A stretch of 64,000 bases of DNA from Sphingopyxis soli. Lineage in GTDB: Bacteria; Pseudomonadota; Alphaproteobacteria; Sphingomonadales; Sphingomonadaceae. Under the pieces are notes generated by a model, which made no database searches, was not told the DNA's origin, and was given only the letters and a program-made list of their open reading frames with translations. Within the stretch, counting starts at the first letter, position 1. Each line of letters begins with the position of its first letter. This document shows positions 9,444 to 18,982 of this stretch, one piece after another. The DNA is taken from assembly GCF_018682675.1 (NCBI RefSeq), contig NZ_JAFMTR010000115.1:17235-81234 (forward strand), given 5' to 3'. Made by a program: the position numbers and the translations under genes.

Positions 9444-10604
9444 CTATAGCCAGAGCAAAGGTTGGCGGACCGGGAAATTGCGAACGACTTCGTCAATCCG
9501 GGGATCGGGTTCGAGGCGCTGCCACAAAGCGGTCCAGTCGCGGCGGTCGAGCGCGAGTCCGCCAAACAGCAGGCTCGGCTGGCGCACCGGGAAGCCATCC
9601 CAATATTCGATGTCGCGCGCGAAGGGCCAGCGCGCCTTGTCGGCGACATAAGGCGCCATGAAGGCAATCGCCTTGGCGATCGAACGCCCGTCGCCGGTTT
9701 CCCACGCGACAAGATCGTGACCGCCGAGCAGCCACGCACTCGCGGCAAGCACGTCGAGGTTGAACAGCGAATAGGCATAGGGCTTGGTCCGCGCGAGCTC
9801 TAGCGGCTGGCGGCCGTCGGGTGCGATCTGTGTCGGGACGATCACGGTCCTGAGATGCGCCCGCGCCGCCTCCAGCACATCGCCGCGCCCGAGCAGAGCC
9901 GCAAAGGCCGAGGCCTGGAGCAGCCAGCAGCTACCGTGATTATTCTTCTCGTCGCGCTCCTGCATCCCGAAGGGCGACGTCGTCAGCCAGTCGAGATAGT
10001 CGGCGAACCACCGCTCGACCTCGGCCCGCATCGCCGCATAGCCGGGGGCTTGGCGGCGCGCGAACAGCTCCGCAGCGCGCGCAACCTCGACGATCTGGAG
10101 CGTATCGATCACCCCGATCGCGCGCCCGCTGTTCACCCCGATGATCGCCTGCGCATGGTTGAGTTGCGGGTTCATCCGCGTCGCCGGGTCGACGAACCAG
10201 GCGCGAAGATGCCGCATTGCCGCCTCGGCGTAGCGTGGATCGCCGGTCAGCTCCCAGACAGCGGCGAGCGCGGGAACGGTACGACCGAAGGCGATCAGCG
10301 CGTCGCGGTGCCCGTCAAACTTGTCAGGGTTCGATCGTCCGTCGCGGCGTAGATAAGCACCGCCCGGATGATCAGGATCGGGCCACCAATAGTCGCCCTC
10401 GGAATAATAGTCATGCGGTCCCGCGGGGCTGCGCGGCGCGGGGATGGTGGCGATCGTCCGGGGTTCGACCGCCAGCAACGCCGGCCCCTGCGGCAGCAGC
10501 CGCTTGCGCTCGATCGCGCGAATGTCGAACGCCCCCGAATTGCGCGCCCATGCCGCCGGCGCTGCCAGCAACAAGGCCAGAAGCAGGGTGCGCCGCGCAA
10601 TCAT
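9444..10604 (-). CDS. Alginate_lyase-superfamily polysaccharide lyase (copy 1)
   Basis: 386 residues with a signal peptide (LLLALLLAAPAAWA). The alpha/alpha-toroid signature of the PF05426 alginate-lyase superfamily is visible: HDYYSEGDYWWPDPD near residue 65, AWFVDPATRMNPQLNHAQA, and the catalytic-type motif KNNHGSCW, where Asn/His act in PL5 and related lyases. Families with this fold cleave alginate or polyglucuronate by beta-elimination. Its ATG overlaps the stop of the preceding lyase (ATGA), so the two are translationally coupled. The neighbouring mannonate dehydratase argues for a glucuronate-type substrate rather than alginate, but this is inference. Confidence 0.85.
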   Translation of the reverse strand: MIARRTLLLALLLAAPAAWARNSGAFDIRAIERKRLLPQGPALLAVEPRTIATIPAPRSPAGPHDYYSEGDYWWPDPDHPGGAYLRRDGRSNPDKFDGHRDALIAFGRTVPALAAVWELTGDPRYAEAAMRHLRAWFVDPATRMNPQLNHAQAIIGVNSGRAIGVIDTLQIVEVARAAELFARRQAPGYAAMRAEVERWFADYLDWLTTSPFGMQERDEKNNHGSCWLLQASAFAALLGRGDVLEAARAHLRTVIVPTQIAPDGRQPLELARTKPYAYSLFNLDVLAASAWLLGGHDLVAWETGDGRSIAKAIAFMAPYVADKARWPFARDIEYWDGFPVRQPSLLFGGLALDRRDWTALWQRLEPDPRIDEVVRNFPVRQPLLWL

Positions 10605-11824
10605 GGCACCCGATAGCGGAGTACGAGATCTGCAGGGATGTGCCGCGGATAGGCACCCGGCCCCCACGCCCGGTCGGCGCGCACCAGCAAGCCGTCGAGC
10701 CTGTCGGCGGGCCAGTCCTTTTCCTTGTAGGGCCAGTCCGCGGCGCGCCCGCGATAGGCCGCGAGATAGTCGGTCGCCTGGCGGAGCGAGCGCCCCTTTG
10801 GCCCCGTTTCCGCGTACAGATCGATGCCGATGCACGCCGCGCTGTCGGCGACCGTATAGGCGGCGTCGAGCGCGTAGAGCGAATAATGGAAGCTGCGGGT
10901 GCGGGTCAGCTCGGCGGGCATCGCGCCCGATCCATCGACCTGCCTGTCGATGCGCCCTTCGGTAAAATGCAGCGCAATGTCGCGCACTATATCGGGGCGC
11001 CGCGCAAACAGCGCGAAGCGGGCAAGCTGGGCGTCGTACCAAAGGCCGTGATTATTTCCCGCGGCAGCTTCCGCCCTTCCGTTCGCGCTGTTTTGCATCC
11101 AGTCGATGTAGCGCGCGAACCAGCTTTCGAGCGCGGCATTTTCGGCGGGCGAGAGCGATCCCGCAGGTGCGATCAGCCCCGCCGCGTCGATCACCCCGAT
11201 GAACCCTGCACCGTCGAGCACGCCCTCGGCGCGGCCGTTCGCGACCCCCGGCACCGCCTGCGCGAAATCCATGTTCGGGTTCATCGCGGTCGCCGGATCC
11301 AGAAACCAGGTCCGGATCGCCCGCGCCGCGCCATCGGCATAGCGGGTGTCGCCGCTGTAATAATAGGCGAGCGCCAACGTCTCCGCCTCGCGCGCCATGC
11401 GGGCGAGTGCGATGCGATCGAAGCGGTTCGTCTCGATCTCGGGATTGGTGTCGCCGTCGCGGCGCACATAGGGTCCCTCGGGATCGGCGGGGTCGGGCCA
11501 CCAATAGCGCGCGAGGCTGACATAATCGTGGCGGTCGCCCGATGGTGGAGCGGCCCGCTTGTCCATCACCGACGCGGGCCTGGCAGCGAGCGCCTTGTCG
11601 GCCCGCGCGATCAGGTCGCGATAGGCCGCGGCGACGACCGGGTCGCTCGTCCGCCGCGCCTTGATCGCCTCAAGGTCGGCGGGGTTCAGAGCGAAGGTTC
11701 GCCGTCCCCCGAAACTGGCGGCATAGCCCTCGCTGCCTTCGCAGACCGGCTGATCCGATCGAGCAGCAACGGCGGGCGAAGCCAGCGACAGCAACGCCAG
11801 CGAGACAGAGGCAAGAATCTTCAT
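10601..11824 (-). CDS. Alginate_lyase-superfamily polysaccharide lyase (copy 2)
   Basis: 407 residues with a signal peptide ending ASPAVA. It shares the architecture of its downstream neighbour: HDYVSLARYWWPDPADP, TWFLDPATAMNPNMDFAQA and GNNHGLWYD with the catalytic-type Asn/His pair. The two proteins are clearly divergent paralogues, which suggests complementary endo and exo roles or different bond preferences. The start codon overlaps the GH105 stop by ATGA, and its own stop overlaps the next start, giving a tight three-gene operon (GH105 - lyase - lyase) reading leftwards. Periplasmic or surface action is expected. Confidence 0.85.
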   Translation of the reverse strand: MKILASVSLALLSLASPAVAARSDQPVCEGSEGYAASFGGRRTFALNPADLEAIKARRTSDPVVAAAYRDLIARADKALAARPASVMDKRAAPPSGDRHDYVSLARYWWPDPADPEGPYVRRDGDTNPEIETNRFDRIALARMAREAETLALAYYYSGDTRYADGAARAIRTWFLDPATAMNPNMDFAQAVPGVANGRAEGVLDGAGFIGVIDAAGLIAPAGSLSPAENAALESWFARYIDWMQNSANGRAEAAAGNNHGLWYDAQLARFALFARRPDIVRDIALHFTEGRIDRQVDGSGAMPAELTRTRSFHYSLYALDAAYTVADSAACIGIDLYAETGPKGRSLRQATDYLAAYRGRAADWPYKEKDWPADRLDGLLVRADRAWGPGAYPRHIPADLVLRYRVP

Positions 11825-12981
11825 TTCATTTTCAGGCGGCGCGTCTCCGCGAGGTCGGCCATCGCCGTCCCCGCGAGCAGAAAAGCCCCGGCGCCGTAGA
11901 ATTGCGTCTCGTGCGCCGATACGCTGTCGGGCCTGTCGCCGACCTGTTGCACCCAGCCGAGCATCCCGTCGGGCTGCACTGCGCGGACCAGCGCTTGCCA
12001 CCCGCGCACCGCCCCCGGTTCGTATGTCGCGCGGTCGAGCAGCCCGGCCTCGATCCCCCACGCGAAGGCATAGGTGTAGAAGGCGGTGCCGCTCGTTTCG
12101 GGGGGCGTCCCCGCACCCTGGTCGAGCAGCGAAGCGGGCCAATAGCCATCGGGTTTTTGCAGCGTGACGAGCCGTGCCGCCATGTCGCGGAACAGCCGTT
12201 CATAATAGCCGCGCTTCGGATCGTCCTTGTCGAGCGTCTTGAGAATACCGACCAGCCCCGCCATCACCCAGCCGTTGCCGCGGCTCCAGAACAGCTTGCG
12301 CCCCTGCGCGTCGCGTTGGTCGAAGAAGCGGCTGTCGCGGAAATAGAGCCGCTCCGCCGGATCGTAGAGATAGTCGGTCGTCGACTTGAACTCGGCGTGC
12401 GCGAAATCGGCGTAACGCTTGTCGCCGGTCGCCTTCGCGAGCTTCAGCAGCGTCTCGGGAGCCATGAACAGCGCATCGCACCAGCACCAGCGATCGGTGC
12501 AGGCGGGATCACCCTGCCCCGCGGCATTGGAAACAAAGGCGAGGCCGGTCGTCGGCTGGTTCGCAAGCACATGGTCAAAATAGGCGCGCGCAGGGGCCAG
12601 CGCCTTGTCCCCTTCGCCATTCTTCGCCGCCCAGATCCAGGCGCGCGCGATGAGTTGGTCGTCGGCATGATAGGGCTTGTCGCCGAGCTTCCAGCCAAGC
12701 TCGCGCCCCAGCTCGACCAACGGCTTGCGATAGCGCGGATCGCGGTCGGCAAGCGCGGTCAGCGCGACCCAGAAGGTCGCCTGCTGCCAGTCGCGCGGGT
12801 TGCGAACGCTCGGCCGCGCCGCCGGCATCGCCCCCCAATTGGTGCGGTTGGCCAGCTGCCAGTCGGCAACCCGCCGCGTCTCGACGAGGATCGCCGTCGC
12901 AGTCGGCATCGCCGGATCGGCATCGGCGACCGCTGCGGGCGCGGCGACCAGCATCAGCGGCGCGAAGAAATTCATCGGCAT
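11821..12981 (-). CDS. GH105-type unsaturated uronyl hydrolase
   Basis: 386 residues. The (alpha/alpha)6 barrel family of YteR (PF07470) is recognised by [39 protein letters not shown], the motif [14 protein letters not shown] and [16 protein letters not shown]. Such enzymes hydrate the 4,5-double bond that lyases leave at the non-reducing end of uronate oligomers, releasing free 5-keto uronate. This fits the two downstream lyases. The start at 12981 is chosen because GGGAGAGAG lies just upstream; ATGs at 12996 and 12975 are less likely. A short hydrophobic N-terminus suggests export. First gene of the leftward operon, divergent from mannonate dehydratase. Confidence 0.87.
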   Translation of the reverse strand: MPMNFFAPLMLVAAPAAVADADPAMPTATAILVETRRVADWQLANRTNWGAMPAARPSVRNPRDWQQATFWVALTALADRDPRYRKPLVELGRELGWKLGDKPYHADDQLIARAWIWAAKNGEGDKALAPARAYFDHVLANQPTTGLAFVSNAAGQGDPACTDRWCWCDALFMAPETLLKLAKATGDKRYADFAHAEFKSTTDYLYDPAERLYFRDSRFFDQRDAQGRKLFWSRGNGWVMAGLVGILKTLDKDDPKRGYYERLFRDMAARLVTLQKPDGYWPASLLDQGAGTPPETSGTAFYTYAFAWGIEAGLLDRATYEPGAVRGWQALVRAVQPDGMLGWVQQVGDRPDSVSAHETQFYGAGAFLLAGTAMADLAETRRLKMK

Positions 12982-13063
12982 CGCTCTCTCCCGCAAGGTT
13001 CGCTCGCCAGTCCTTGTCGCCGGCGACTTCTCTCTTTCCTTTTACGTCGAGCCTGTCAATAAG

Positions 13064-13076
13064 GTTGTCATACAAC
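13064..13076. promoter_or_regulatory. Candidate FadR/GntR-family operator
   Basis: GTTGTCATACAAC is a 13-bp palindrome containing TTGTCATACAA, which fits the TNGTNNNACNA consensus of FadR-subfamily GntR regulators. It lies in the 115-bp divergent promoter between the GH105 operon and manD. The FadR-type regulator encoded at 15236 is the natural candidate to bind here. Confidence 0.6.
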
Positions 13077-13096
13077 TATCGACGAATGGAGAGGCC

Positions 13097-14308
13097 ATGC
13101 CCAAGATCGTGTCCGCCCGGGTGATCGTAACGAGCCCCGGACGCAATTTCGTGACGCTGAAGATCGAATGCGACGACGGCACGACCGGCGTCGGCGACGC
13201 GACCCTGAACGGGCGCGAGCTTGCGGTCGCGAGCTATCTCGCCGACCATGTCGTCCCCTGTCTGATCGGCCGCGACGCGCACCGGATCGAGGACATCTGG
13301 CAGTATCTCTACAAAGGCGCCTATTGGCGGCGCGGTCCGGTGACGATGACTTCGATCGCCGCGGTCGACATGGCGCTGTGGGATATCAAGGGGAAGGTCG
13401 CGGGACTGCCCGTCTATCAGCTTCTGGGCGGCGCCTCGCGCGAGGGATGCATGGTCTATGGCCATGCCAACGGCACGACGATCGGGGACACGGTCGCGGC
13501 CGCGCTCGATTATCAGCGGCAGGGGTACAGGGCGATCCGCTTGCAATGCGGGGTGCCCGGCATGGCGTCGACCTATGGCGTCAGCGGCGACAAATATTTC
13601 TACGAGCCCGCCGACGCCGACCTGCCCACCGAAAATATCTGGTCGACGGCCAGATATCTGCGTGTCGTCCCCGAATTGTTCGCGGCGGCGCGCGAGGCGC
13701 TCGGCTGGGATGTCCATCTGCTCCACGACGTCCACCACCGCCTGACCCCGATCGAGGCGGCGCGGCTGGGCAAGGATCTGGAGCCATATCGGCCTTTCTG
13801 GATCGAAGACGCGACTCCCGCCGAGGATCAGGAGGCGTTTCGCCTGATCCGCCAGCACACGACGACGCCGCTCGCCGTCGGCGAAATCTTCAGCTCGGTC
13901 TGGGACTGCAAGGCGCTGATCGAGAACCGGTTGATCGACTATATCCGCGCGACCGTGCTCCACGCGGGCGGCATCACGCATATGCGCCAGATCGCCTCGC
14001 TCGCCGACCTGCACCAGGTCCGCACCGGCTGTCACGGCGCGACCGACCTGTCGCCCGTCACGATGGCGGCGGCGCTGCACCTCGGGCTCGCGATCCCCAA
14101 TTTCGGCATTCAGGAATATATGCGCCACACCCCCGAGACCGACGCTGTCTTCCCGCACGCCTATCGCTTCGCGGACGGGATGCTCCATCCCGGCGAGGCC
14201 CCCGGACTCGGCGTCGACATCGACGAGGCGCTGGCCGCCAACCATCCTTATGCCCGCGCCTATCTGCCGGTGAACCGGCTCGAGGACGGGACGATGTGGA
14301 GTTGGTGA
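13097..14308 (+). CDS. manD: D-mannonate dehydratase (enolase superfamily)
   Basis: 403 residues from the ATG at 13097, with GGAGAGG directly upstream; a longer frame from 12800 runs into the divergent promoter and is rejected. The sequence follows the ManD/RspA-like branch throughout: [17 protein letters not shown] N-terminus, [45 protein letters not shown], the YGHANG turn, [15 protein letters not shown] and GEIFSSVWD metal-ligand segments, [14 protein letters not shown], and the ending LEDGTMWSW. The enzyme dehydrates D-mannonate to 2-keto-3-deoxygluconate in the cytoplasm, the step that follows D-glucuronate isomerisation and reduction. It therefore points to glucuronate as the sugar released by this locus. 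Confidence 0.9.
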   Translation: MPKIVSARVIVTSPGRNFVTLKIECDDGTTGVGDATLNGRELAVASYLADHVVPCLIGRDAHRIEDIWQYLYKGAYWRRGPVTMTSIAAVDMALWDIKGKVAGLPVYQLLGGASREGCMVYGHANGTTIGDTVAAALDYQRQGYRAIRLQCGVPGMASTYGVSGDKYFYEPADADLPTENIWSTARYLRVVPELFAAAREALGWDVHLLHDVHHRLTPIEAARLGKDLEPYRPFWIEDATPAEDQEAFRLIRQHTTTPLAVGEIFSSVWDCKALIENRLIDYIRATVLHAGGITHMRQIASLADLHQVRTGCHGATDLSPVTMAAALHLGLAIPNFGIQEYMRHTPETDAVFPHAYRFADGMLHPGEAPGLGVDIDEALAANHPYARAYLPVNRLEDGTMWSW

Positions 14309-15201
14309 TGCGCGGCACCCTGCTCGCTGCCCTGTTGATTTCGGCGCCCGCACTCGCGGAGGATCATGAACGGCTGCGTCCCGCCACGCCGGACGAGCAG
14401 CAGGCACGAGCCGCGGTCGTGATCGCCGATTATCGTTACGGCGACCTGCTCTGGGAGAATGACCGCATCGCGCACCGGATTTATTCGCGCGCGCTCGAAG
14501 CCGCCGAACCGCCATCCTCGTCGGGAATCGACGCATGGGGCAAGCGCGTCCGCTGGCCCTATATGGACCGCCAGCTCCGCACCGGCGATCAGCACGCCGA
14601 CCATGGCGAGGGACTCGATTTCTATAATGTCGGCACCGGGCGCGGCGCCGGCGGGATCGGCATCTGGTACGACAACAAGCTGTGGACCTCGCGCAACTAT
14701 GTCCGCCCGCATATCCTGAGCGCCGGACCCGCGGTCGCGGACTTCACGGTCGACTATGATCCGTGGCCGGTCGATACGCTGTACACGGTGCGCGAGACGC
14801 GGCGCTTCACCCTGCCCGCAGGTACGAATTTCACGCGGCTGACCTCGACGCTGACGTCGAGCAGCGACGCCGAACTGGTCGTCGGCATCGGCCTCGCGAA
14901 GCGCCCGATAAACGGCGGCAAGCTCGGCGAGATAGCCAAGGACGCGGCGAATGCGCGAATGAGCTGGTGGGGACCGCCCGATGGCGACAAGGGCCGCATG
15001 GCCGCCGCGGTGATCGTCGATCCCGCCGCGTTCGCGGGCTTTGCCGAAGACGCCGACAATTATCTGATCCTCGTCCGTGTCACGCCGGGCAAGCCCTTCG
15101 TCTATTATAGCGGCGCGGCGTGGGACCGCGGCGGCGATTTCGCGACGCGCGAGGCATGGGAAAGCTACGTCGCCGACCAGCACCCCGGCTTCCGGCCCTA
15201 G
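14308..15201 (+). CDS. DUF4861 family exported protein
   Basis: 297 residues. The ATG overlaps the manD stop (TGATG), so translation is coupled. Signal peptide [17 protein letters not shown]. The body matches what I recall of DUF4861: ADYRYGDLLWENDRIAHRIYSRALE, SSGIDAWGKRVRWPYMDRQLR, YHADHGEGLDFYNVG-like text, TVRETRRFTLPAGTNFTRL, and a final FVYYSGAAWDRGGDF. Members usually lie in polysaccharide loci with GH88/GH105 and lyase genes, and have been suggested to act on uronate-containing oligosaccharides, but the activity is not settled. Its pairing with manD and the lyases supports a periplasmic role in this locus. Confidence 0.8.
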   Translation: MRGTLLAALLISAPALAEDHERLRPATPDEQQARAAVVIADYRYGDLLWENDRIAHRIYSRALEAAEPPSSSGIDAWGKRVRWPYMDRQLRTGDQHADHGEGLDFYNVGTGRGAGGIGIWYDNKLWTSRNYVRPHILSAGPAVADFTVDYDPWPVDTLYTVRETRRFTLPAGTNFTRLTSTLTSSSDAELVVGIGLAKRPINGGKLGEIAKDAANARMSWWGPPDGDKGRMAAAVIVDPAAFAGFAEDADNYLILVRVTPGKPFVYYSGAAWDRGGDFATREAWESYVADQHPGFRP

Positions 15202-15235
15202 CCAGCGTCGCGGCGCTTTGATAACCCTGCCCGCC

Positions 15236-15949
15236 ATGGCGACCAAGGCAGCGTCGCTGGCCGACGATCTGGTCCAGCGCTTTGAACAACAGATAGAAAA
15301 GGGCGACATGCCCCCTGGCGCGCGCTTTCCGACCGAGAAGGCGATCACCGAGGCGTTCGGCGTCAGCCGCACCGTCGTGCGCGAGGCCTATTCGCGCCTC
15401 GCCGCGCGCGGCCTGCTGGTGTCGCGGCGCGGCTCGGGCGCCTATGTCCCCGACGGCGCGCAATATCGCGCCTTCCAGATCGCCGCCGACGAGGTCGGCG
15501 AGATCGAGGATGTGCTGCGCCTGCTCGAAATGCGCATGGGGTTCGAGGCCGAAATGGCGGACCTCGCGGCGCGGCGCCGCACCGACGCCGACCTCGCCGC
15601 GCTGCGCAGCGCACTCGATGCGATGGAGGCGAGCACCGACGTCGACGCGTCGGTCGCCGCCGATACCGCCTTCCACGCCGCGATCGCCGCGGCAACCGGC
15701 AATGACTATTTCCTGCGCTTCACCCAGTTCCTCGGCATCCGCCTTGTCCCCTCGCGCAAGCTGTACCTGCAGGGCAGCGACCCGGAGCGGCACCAGCATT
15801 ATGCGCGCACGATCAATAACGACCACCGCGCGATCTATACCGCTATCGAAGCGCAGGACCCCGCCGCTGCCCGCCGCGCGGCGCGACGTCATATGGAAAA
15901 ATCGGTCGCGCGATACCGCGCAATCCAGCAGGCGCTGCCGAAGGATTGA
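15236..15949 (+). CDS. FadR-subfamily GntR transcriptional regulator
   Basis: 237 residues. An N-terminal winged HTH (MPPGARFPTEKAITEAFGVSRTVVREAYSRLAARGLLVSRRGSGAYV) is followed by an all-helical FCD ligand domain (residues about 85-225; EIEDVLRLLEMRMGFEAEMADLAA, DTAFHAAIAAATGNDYF, HRAIYTAIEAQDPAAARRAARRHM). FCD regulators often sense uronates or their metabolites, as UxuR and ExuR do. It sits just downstream of manD and the DUF4861 gene, and a matching 13-bp operator lies at 13064, so it is probably the local repressor relieved by a uronate intermediate. The start at ATG 15236 removes an unlikely basic extension that would overlap the preceding gene. Confidence 0.88.
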   Translation: MATKAASLADDLVQRFEQQIEKGDMPPGARFPTEKAITEAFGVSRTVVREAYSRLAARGLLVSRRGSGAYVPDGAQYRAFQIAADEVGEIEDVLRLLEMRMGFEAEMADLAARRRTDADLAALRSALDAMEASTDVDASVAADTAFHAAIAAATGNDYFLRFTQFLGIRLVPSRKLYLQGSDPERHQHYARTINNDHRAIYTAIEAQDPAAARRAARRHMEKSVARYRAIQQALPKD

Positions 15950-15993
15950 TCGACGATTCGACGACCGCTCACCGGCCATCCACGGAGAAAAAG

Positions 15994-17697
15994 ATGACGC
16001 TGCCACGGCCTTTCGTCCTTTCGCTGATGCTGCTGGGCGGCTCGATGGCGGCGACGCCGCCCGCGGCCGCCAAGGGGGCGAGCCCCGCCTATGACCTGAT
16101 CATTCGCGGCGGCACGATCTACGACGGGTCGGGCGCGCCGCCCGTCACGGGCGACGTCGCGATCAAGGGCGACCGCATCGTCGCGGTCGGCAAGGTCGAC
16201 GGCACGGCGAAGCGCGAGGTGCAGGCGCGCGGCATGGCGGTGGCCCCGGGCTTCATCAACATGCTGAGCTGGGCGACCGAATCGCTGATCGCCGATCCGC
16301 GCAGCGAAAGCGATATCCGGCAGGGAGTGACGCTGGAGGTGATGGGCGAAGGCTGGTCGATGGGCCCGTATAATGCGACGATGAAGCGGCAGGAAACCGA
16401 GCGGCAGGGCGATATCCGCTACACGATCGAATGGACGAGCCTTGGCGACTATCTCGGCTGGCTCGAAAGGCGTGGCATTGCGACGAATGTGGCAAGCTTC
16501 GTCGGCGCCGCGACGGTGCGCGTCCACGAGCTCGGCGAGGATGACGTCGACCCGAACCCCGAACAGCTTGCGCGCATGAAACTGCTCGTCCGGCAGGCGA
16601 TGAACGAGGGCGCGCTCGGCGTCGGCAGCTCGCTCATCTATGCGCCCGGTTCCTATGCCGAGACCGACGAGCTTGCGGCGCTGATGACCGAGGCGGGCAA
16701 GTGCGGCGGCATGTACATCAGCCATATGCGGTCGGAGGGCGACCGGCTGGAGCAAGCCGTCGACGAACTGATCGAGATCGCGCGCCGATCGGGTGCGCCC
16801 GCCGAAATCTATCATCTCAAGATGGCGGGCCGCGCGAACTGGGGCAAGCTCGACGCGGTCGTGCAGAAGATCGAGGCGGCGCGCGCCGAGGGGCTGCGCA
16901 TCACCGCCGACATGTACACCTACACCGCCGGGGCGACCGGGCTCGACGCGGCGATGCCGACCTGGGTGCAGGCGGGCGGCCTCGAAGCATGGATCGAACG
17001 GCTGAAGGATCCCGCGACGCGCGCGCGCGTTGCCGCCGAGATGCAGAAACCGGGCAGCGACTGGGAAAATCTCTATTTCGGCGCCGGCGCCGACAAGATG
17101 ATCCTGACCGGGTTCAAGAATGAGGCGCTGAAGCCGCTCACCGGCAAGACGCTCGCCGAGGTCGCGGCGATGCGCGGCAAATCGCCCGAAGAAACCGCAA
17201 TGGACCTCGTGATCGAGGACGGGTCGCGCGTCGGCACCGTCTATTTCCTGATGTCGGAGGACAATGTCCGGCGACAGGTGCAACTGCCGTGGATGAGCTT
17301 CGGGTCCGACGCGGCGTCGCAATCGACCGAGGGCGTGTTCCTGAAATCGGGCGCCCACCCGCGCACCTACGGCAATTTCGCGCGCCTGCTCGGCCGCTAT
17401 GTCCGCGACGAGAAACTGATCACGCTCGAGGAAGCGGTGCGGCGCCTGACGACCCTGCCCGCGACCAATCTCGGCATCGCCGAACGCGGCGCGCTGAAGC
17501 CCGGCTATTACGCCGATGTCGTCGTCTTCGATCCCGCGGCGGTGGCCGATCGCTCGACCTTCGAACAGCCGCATCGCTATGCGGTCGGCATGCGCGACGT
17601 CTATGTGAACGGCGTCGCCGTTCTCAAGGACGGGCGGCACAGCGGCGCGACGCCGGGCCGTGCGGTGCGGGGCAGGGGATGGGGGCGCTGCGGCTGA
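15994..17697 (+). CDS. Amidohydrolase of the D-aminoacylase family with altered metal site
   Basis: 567 residues with a signal peptide ending AAAKGA, so probably periplasmic; GGAGAAAAAG precedes the ATG. The family is recognised from YDLIIRGGTIYDGSGAPPVTGDVAIKGDRI, GMYISHMRSEGD, AEIYHLKMAG, MSFGSDAASQSTEG and the end LKPGYYADVVVFDPA. In classical D-aminoacylases the metal ligands include an HxH after FID and a Cys in GNCG. Here the HxH segment reads FINMLSW (Leu91 and Trp93 for the two His) and the Cys position is Gly120, while the two later His and the Asp are kept. It may use one metal or a different chemistry. It is 44 bases after the GntR gene and convergent with the tandem TetR gene. Confidence 0.8.
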   Translation: MTLPRPFVLSLMLLGGSMAATPPAAAKGASPAYDLIIRGGTIYDGSGAPPVTGDVAIKGDRIVAVGKVDGTAKREVQARGMAVAPGFINMLSWATESLIADPRSESDIRQGVTLEVMGEGWSMGPYNATMKRQETERQGDIRYTIEWTSLGDYLGWLERRGIATNVASFVGAATVRVHELGEDDVDPNPEQLARMKLLVRQAMNEGALGVGSSLIYAPGSYAETDELAALMTEAGKCGGMYISHMRSEGDRLEQAVDELIEIARRSGAPAEIYHLKMAGRANWGKLDAVVQKIEAARAEGLRITADMYTYTAGATGLDAAMPTWVQAGGLEAWIERLKDPATRARVAAEMQKPGSDWENLYFGAGADKMILTGFKNEALKPLTGKTLAEVAAMRGKSPEETAMDLVIEDGSRVGTVYFLMSEDNVRRQVQLPWMSFGSDAASQSTEGVFLKSGAHPRTYGNFARLLGRYVRDEKLITLEEAVRRLTTLPATNLGIAERGALKPGYYADVVVFDPAAVADRSTFEQPHRYAVGMRDVYVNGVAVLKDGRHSGATPGRAVRGRGWGRCG

Positions 17698-17702
17698 TGC
17701 CG

Positions 17703-18953
17703 CTATCGGCGGTCGGCGCTGAGTCCGTGCAGGAACAGGTTCGATACCTCGAATGCAACGCGGATCGGTGACGCGGCCGCCTCTGCGGGAAGCCAGCGCG
17801 CGACGAAATTGAAGGTGCCGGCCGAGGCCAGCGCAGTGGGCTCGGCCTCGAAGGGGCGCAACGTGCCGTCGCGGTTGCCGAGTTCCATCGTCGCGATCGA
17901 TCGGTCGAGCAGATGGTTGGTCTGGACGCTGAACCGCGCCTGCTCCTCGCTCGAAAGCTTGTGATAGGAGGTTGCCGTCAGCGACATCGGCCCCGCCGGA
18001 TCGAGCTGCGCCTGGACATTGAGCACGATGCCCGCGCGCGCGCGCTCGACCCCGCTCGAATGCCGCTCGCCACGATCCAGCAGCCTGTCGTAAATGGCGA
18101 AGGCACGGTCGAGGCATTGTGCGACCAGCGCCGCCTTGCTGTCGAAATGGTGGTAGATCAGGCCCTTCGTCGCCGTCATGGCAGCGGCGATATCGTCGAG
18201 CGACACGCCGTCGACGCCCCGCGCGTTGAAGAGTGCCGACGCGGTCGCGACGATTTCGCCGGCGCGGTCGGCGGGCGGCGGCGGCGCAAGCGCCGACCAG
18301 TCGTCGATTTCGACCGCCTCGATGCGCGCGGGTGCGGGCCTGGTCGAGACGCCGCTTTCGACGATCCGCGGCAATTCGACCGAAAGCCGCCCGAAGGGAT
18401 CGCGCTCGGCGCGGCGCGACCAGATGTCGCCCAGCGGCGCCCAGGCGAGAATGCCCCAGATCGTCCGCGCCGCGATCGCGGGATCGTTCGGCCGGATCGA
18501 CCCATCGCCGATGCCGCGCTCGACAAGCGCCGCCAGCATGTCGAACGCCTCGGTCTGGCGCCGCTCGATCTCGCGTCGGCCGTCGGCCGACAGCGTATCG
18601 AGTTCGGACGCGATGATCGCGTGCGACTGATCCCGGTCGCGGGCCTCGACCAGAAAATCGACGATCGCCTGCAGCCCCGACCCGCTCCGCGCCATCGCGC
18701 GCGCCAGATCCTGCAACATCGGATCGAGCAGATGCAGATAGCATTGCCGCGCGAGATCATGGCGGTCGGTGCAATAATTATAGAGGCTCGACCGTGTCAG
18801 CCCAACCTCGCGCGTGATCAGCGCAAGATCGGCCCCCGCCACGCCGTTGCGGCGGAACTCGCCCGCGGCGCCATCGAGCAGGCGCCCGCGACGCGCGGCG
18901 CGCGCCGCGCTGAGCAGCGGCTTGTCGCCGCTCGCCGATACAGCCCGTTCCAT
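17703..18953 (-). CDS. Transcriptional regulator with two tandem TetR units
   Basis: 416 residues containing two complete TetR-like halves. Residues about 18-65 form one HTH (GEFRRNGVAGADLALITREVGLTRSSLYNYCTDRHDLA) followed by a helical ligand domain. After a Pro-rich linker (LAPPPPADRAGE) comes a second HTH (ALFNARGVDGVSLDDIAAAMTATKGLIYHHFDSKAALVAQ) and another helical domain. Normal TetR proteins are about 200 residues and bind as dimers, so one chain may be a covalent pseudo-dimer. It is divergent from the TBDR at 19059, and a 35-bp dyad lies between their starts, which makes it the likely regulator of the TBDR and serine hydrolase. The start is the ATG at 18953. Confidence 0.87.
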   Translation of the reverse strand: MERAVSASGDKPLLSAARAARRGRLLDGAAGEFRRNGVAGADLALITREVGLTRSSLYNYCTDRHDLARQCYLHLLDPMLQDLARAMARSGSGLQAIVDFLVEARDRDQSHAIIASELDTLSADGRREIERRQTEAFDMLAALVERGIGDGSIRPNDPAIAARTIWGILAWAPLGDIWSRRAERDPFGRLSVELPRIVESGVSTRPAPARIEAVEIDDWSALAPPPPADRAGEIVATASALFNARGVDGVSLDDIAAAMTATKGLIYHHFDSKAALVAQCLDRAFAIYDRLLDRGERHSSGVERARAGIVLNVQAQLDPAGPMSLTATSYHKLSSEEQARFSVQTNHLLDRSIATMELGNRDGTLRPFEAEPTALASAGTFNFVARWLPAEAAASPIRVAFEVSNLFLHGLSADRR

Positions 18954-18982
18954 CGCGCCTGCCTGCCCTGATACGAAAGAAT

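Noticed and set aside
15889..18744. A 951-codon minus-strand frame across the amidohydrolase and part of the TetR gene
   Set aside because: Composition is typical of a shadow frame; both true genes have strong motifs in other frames.
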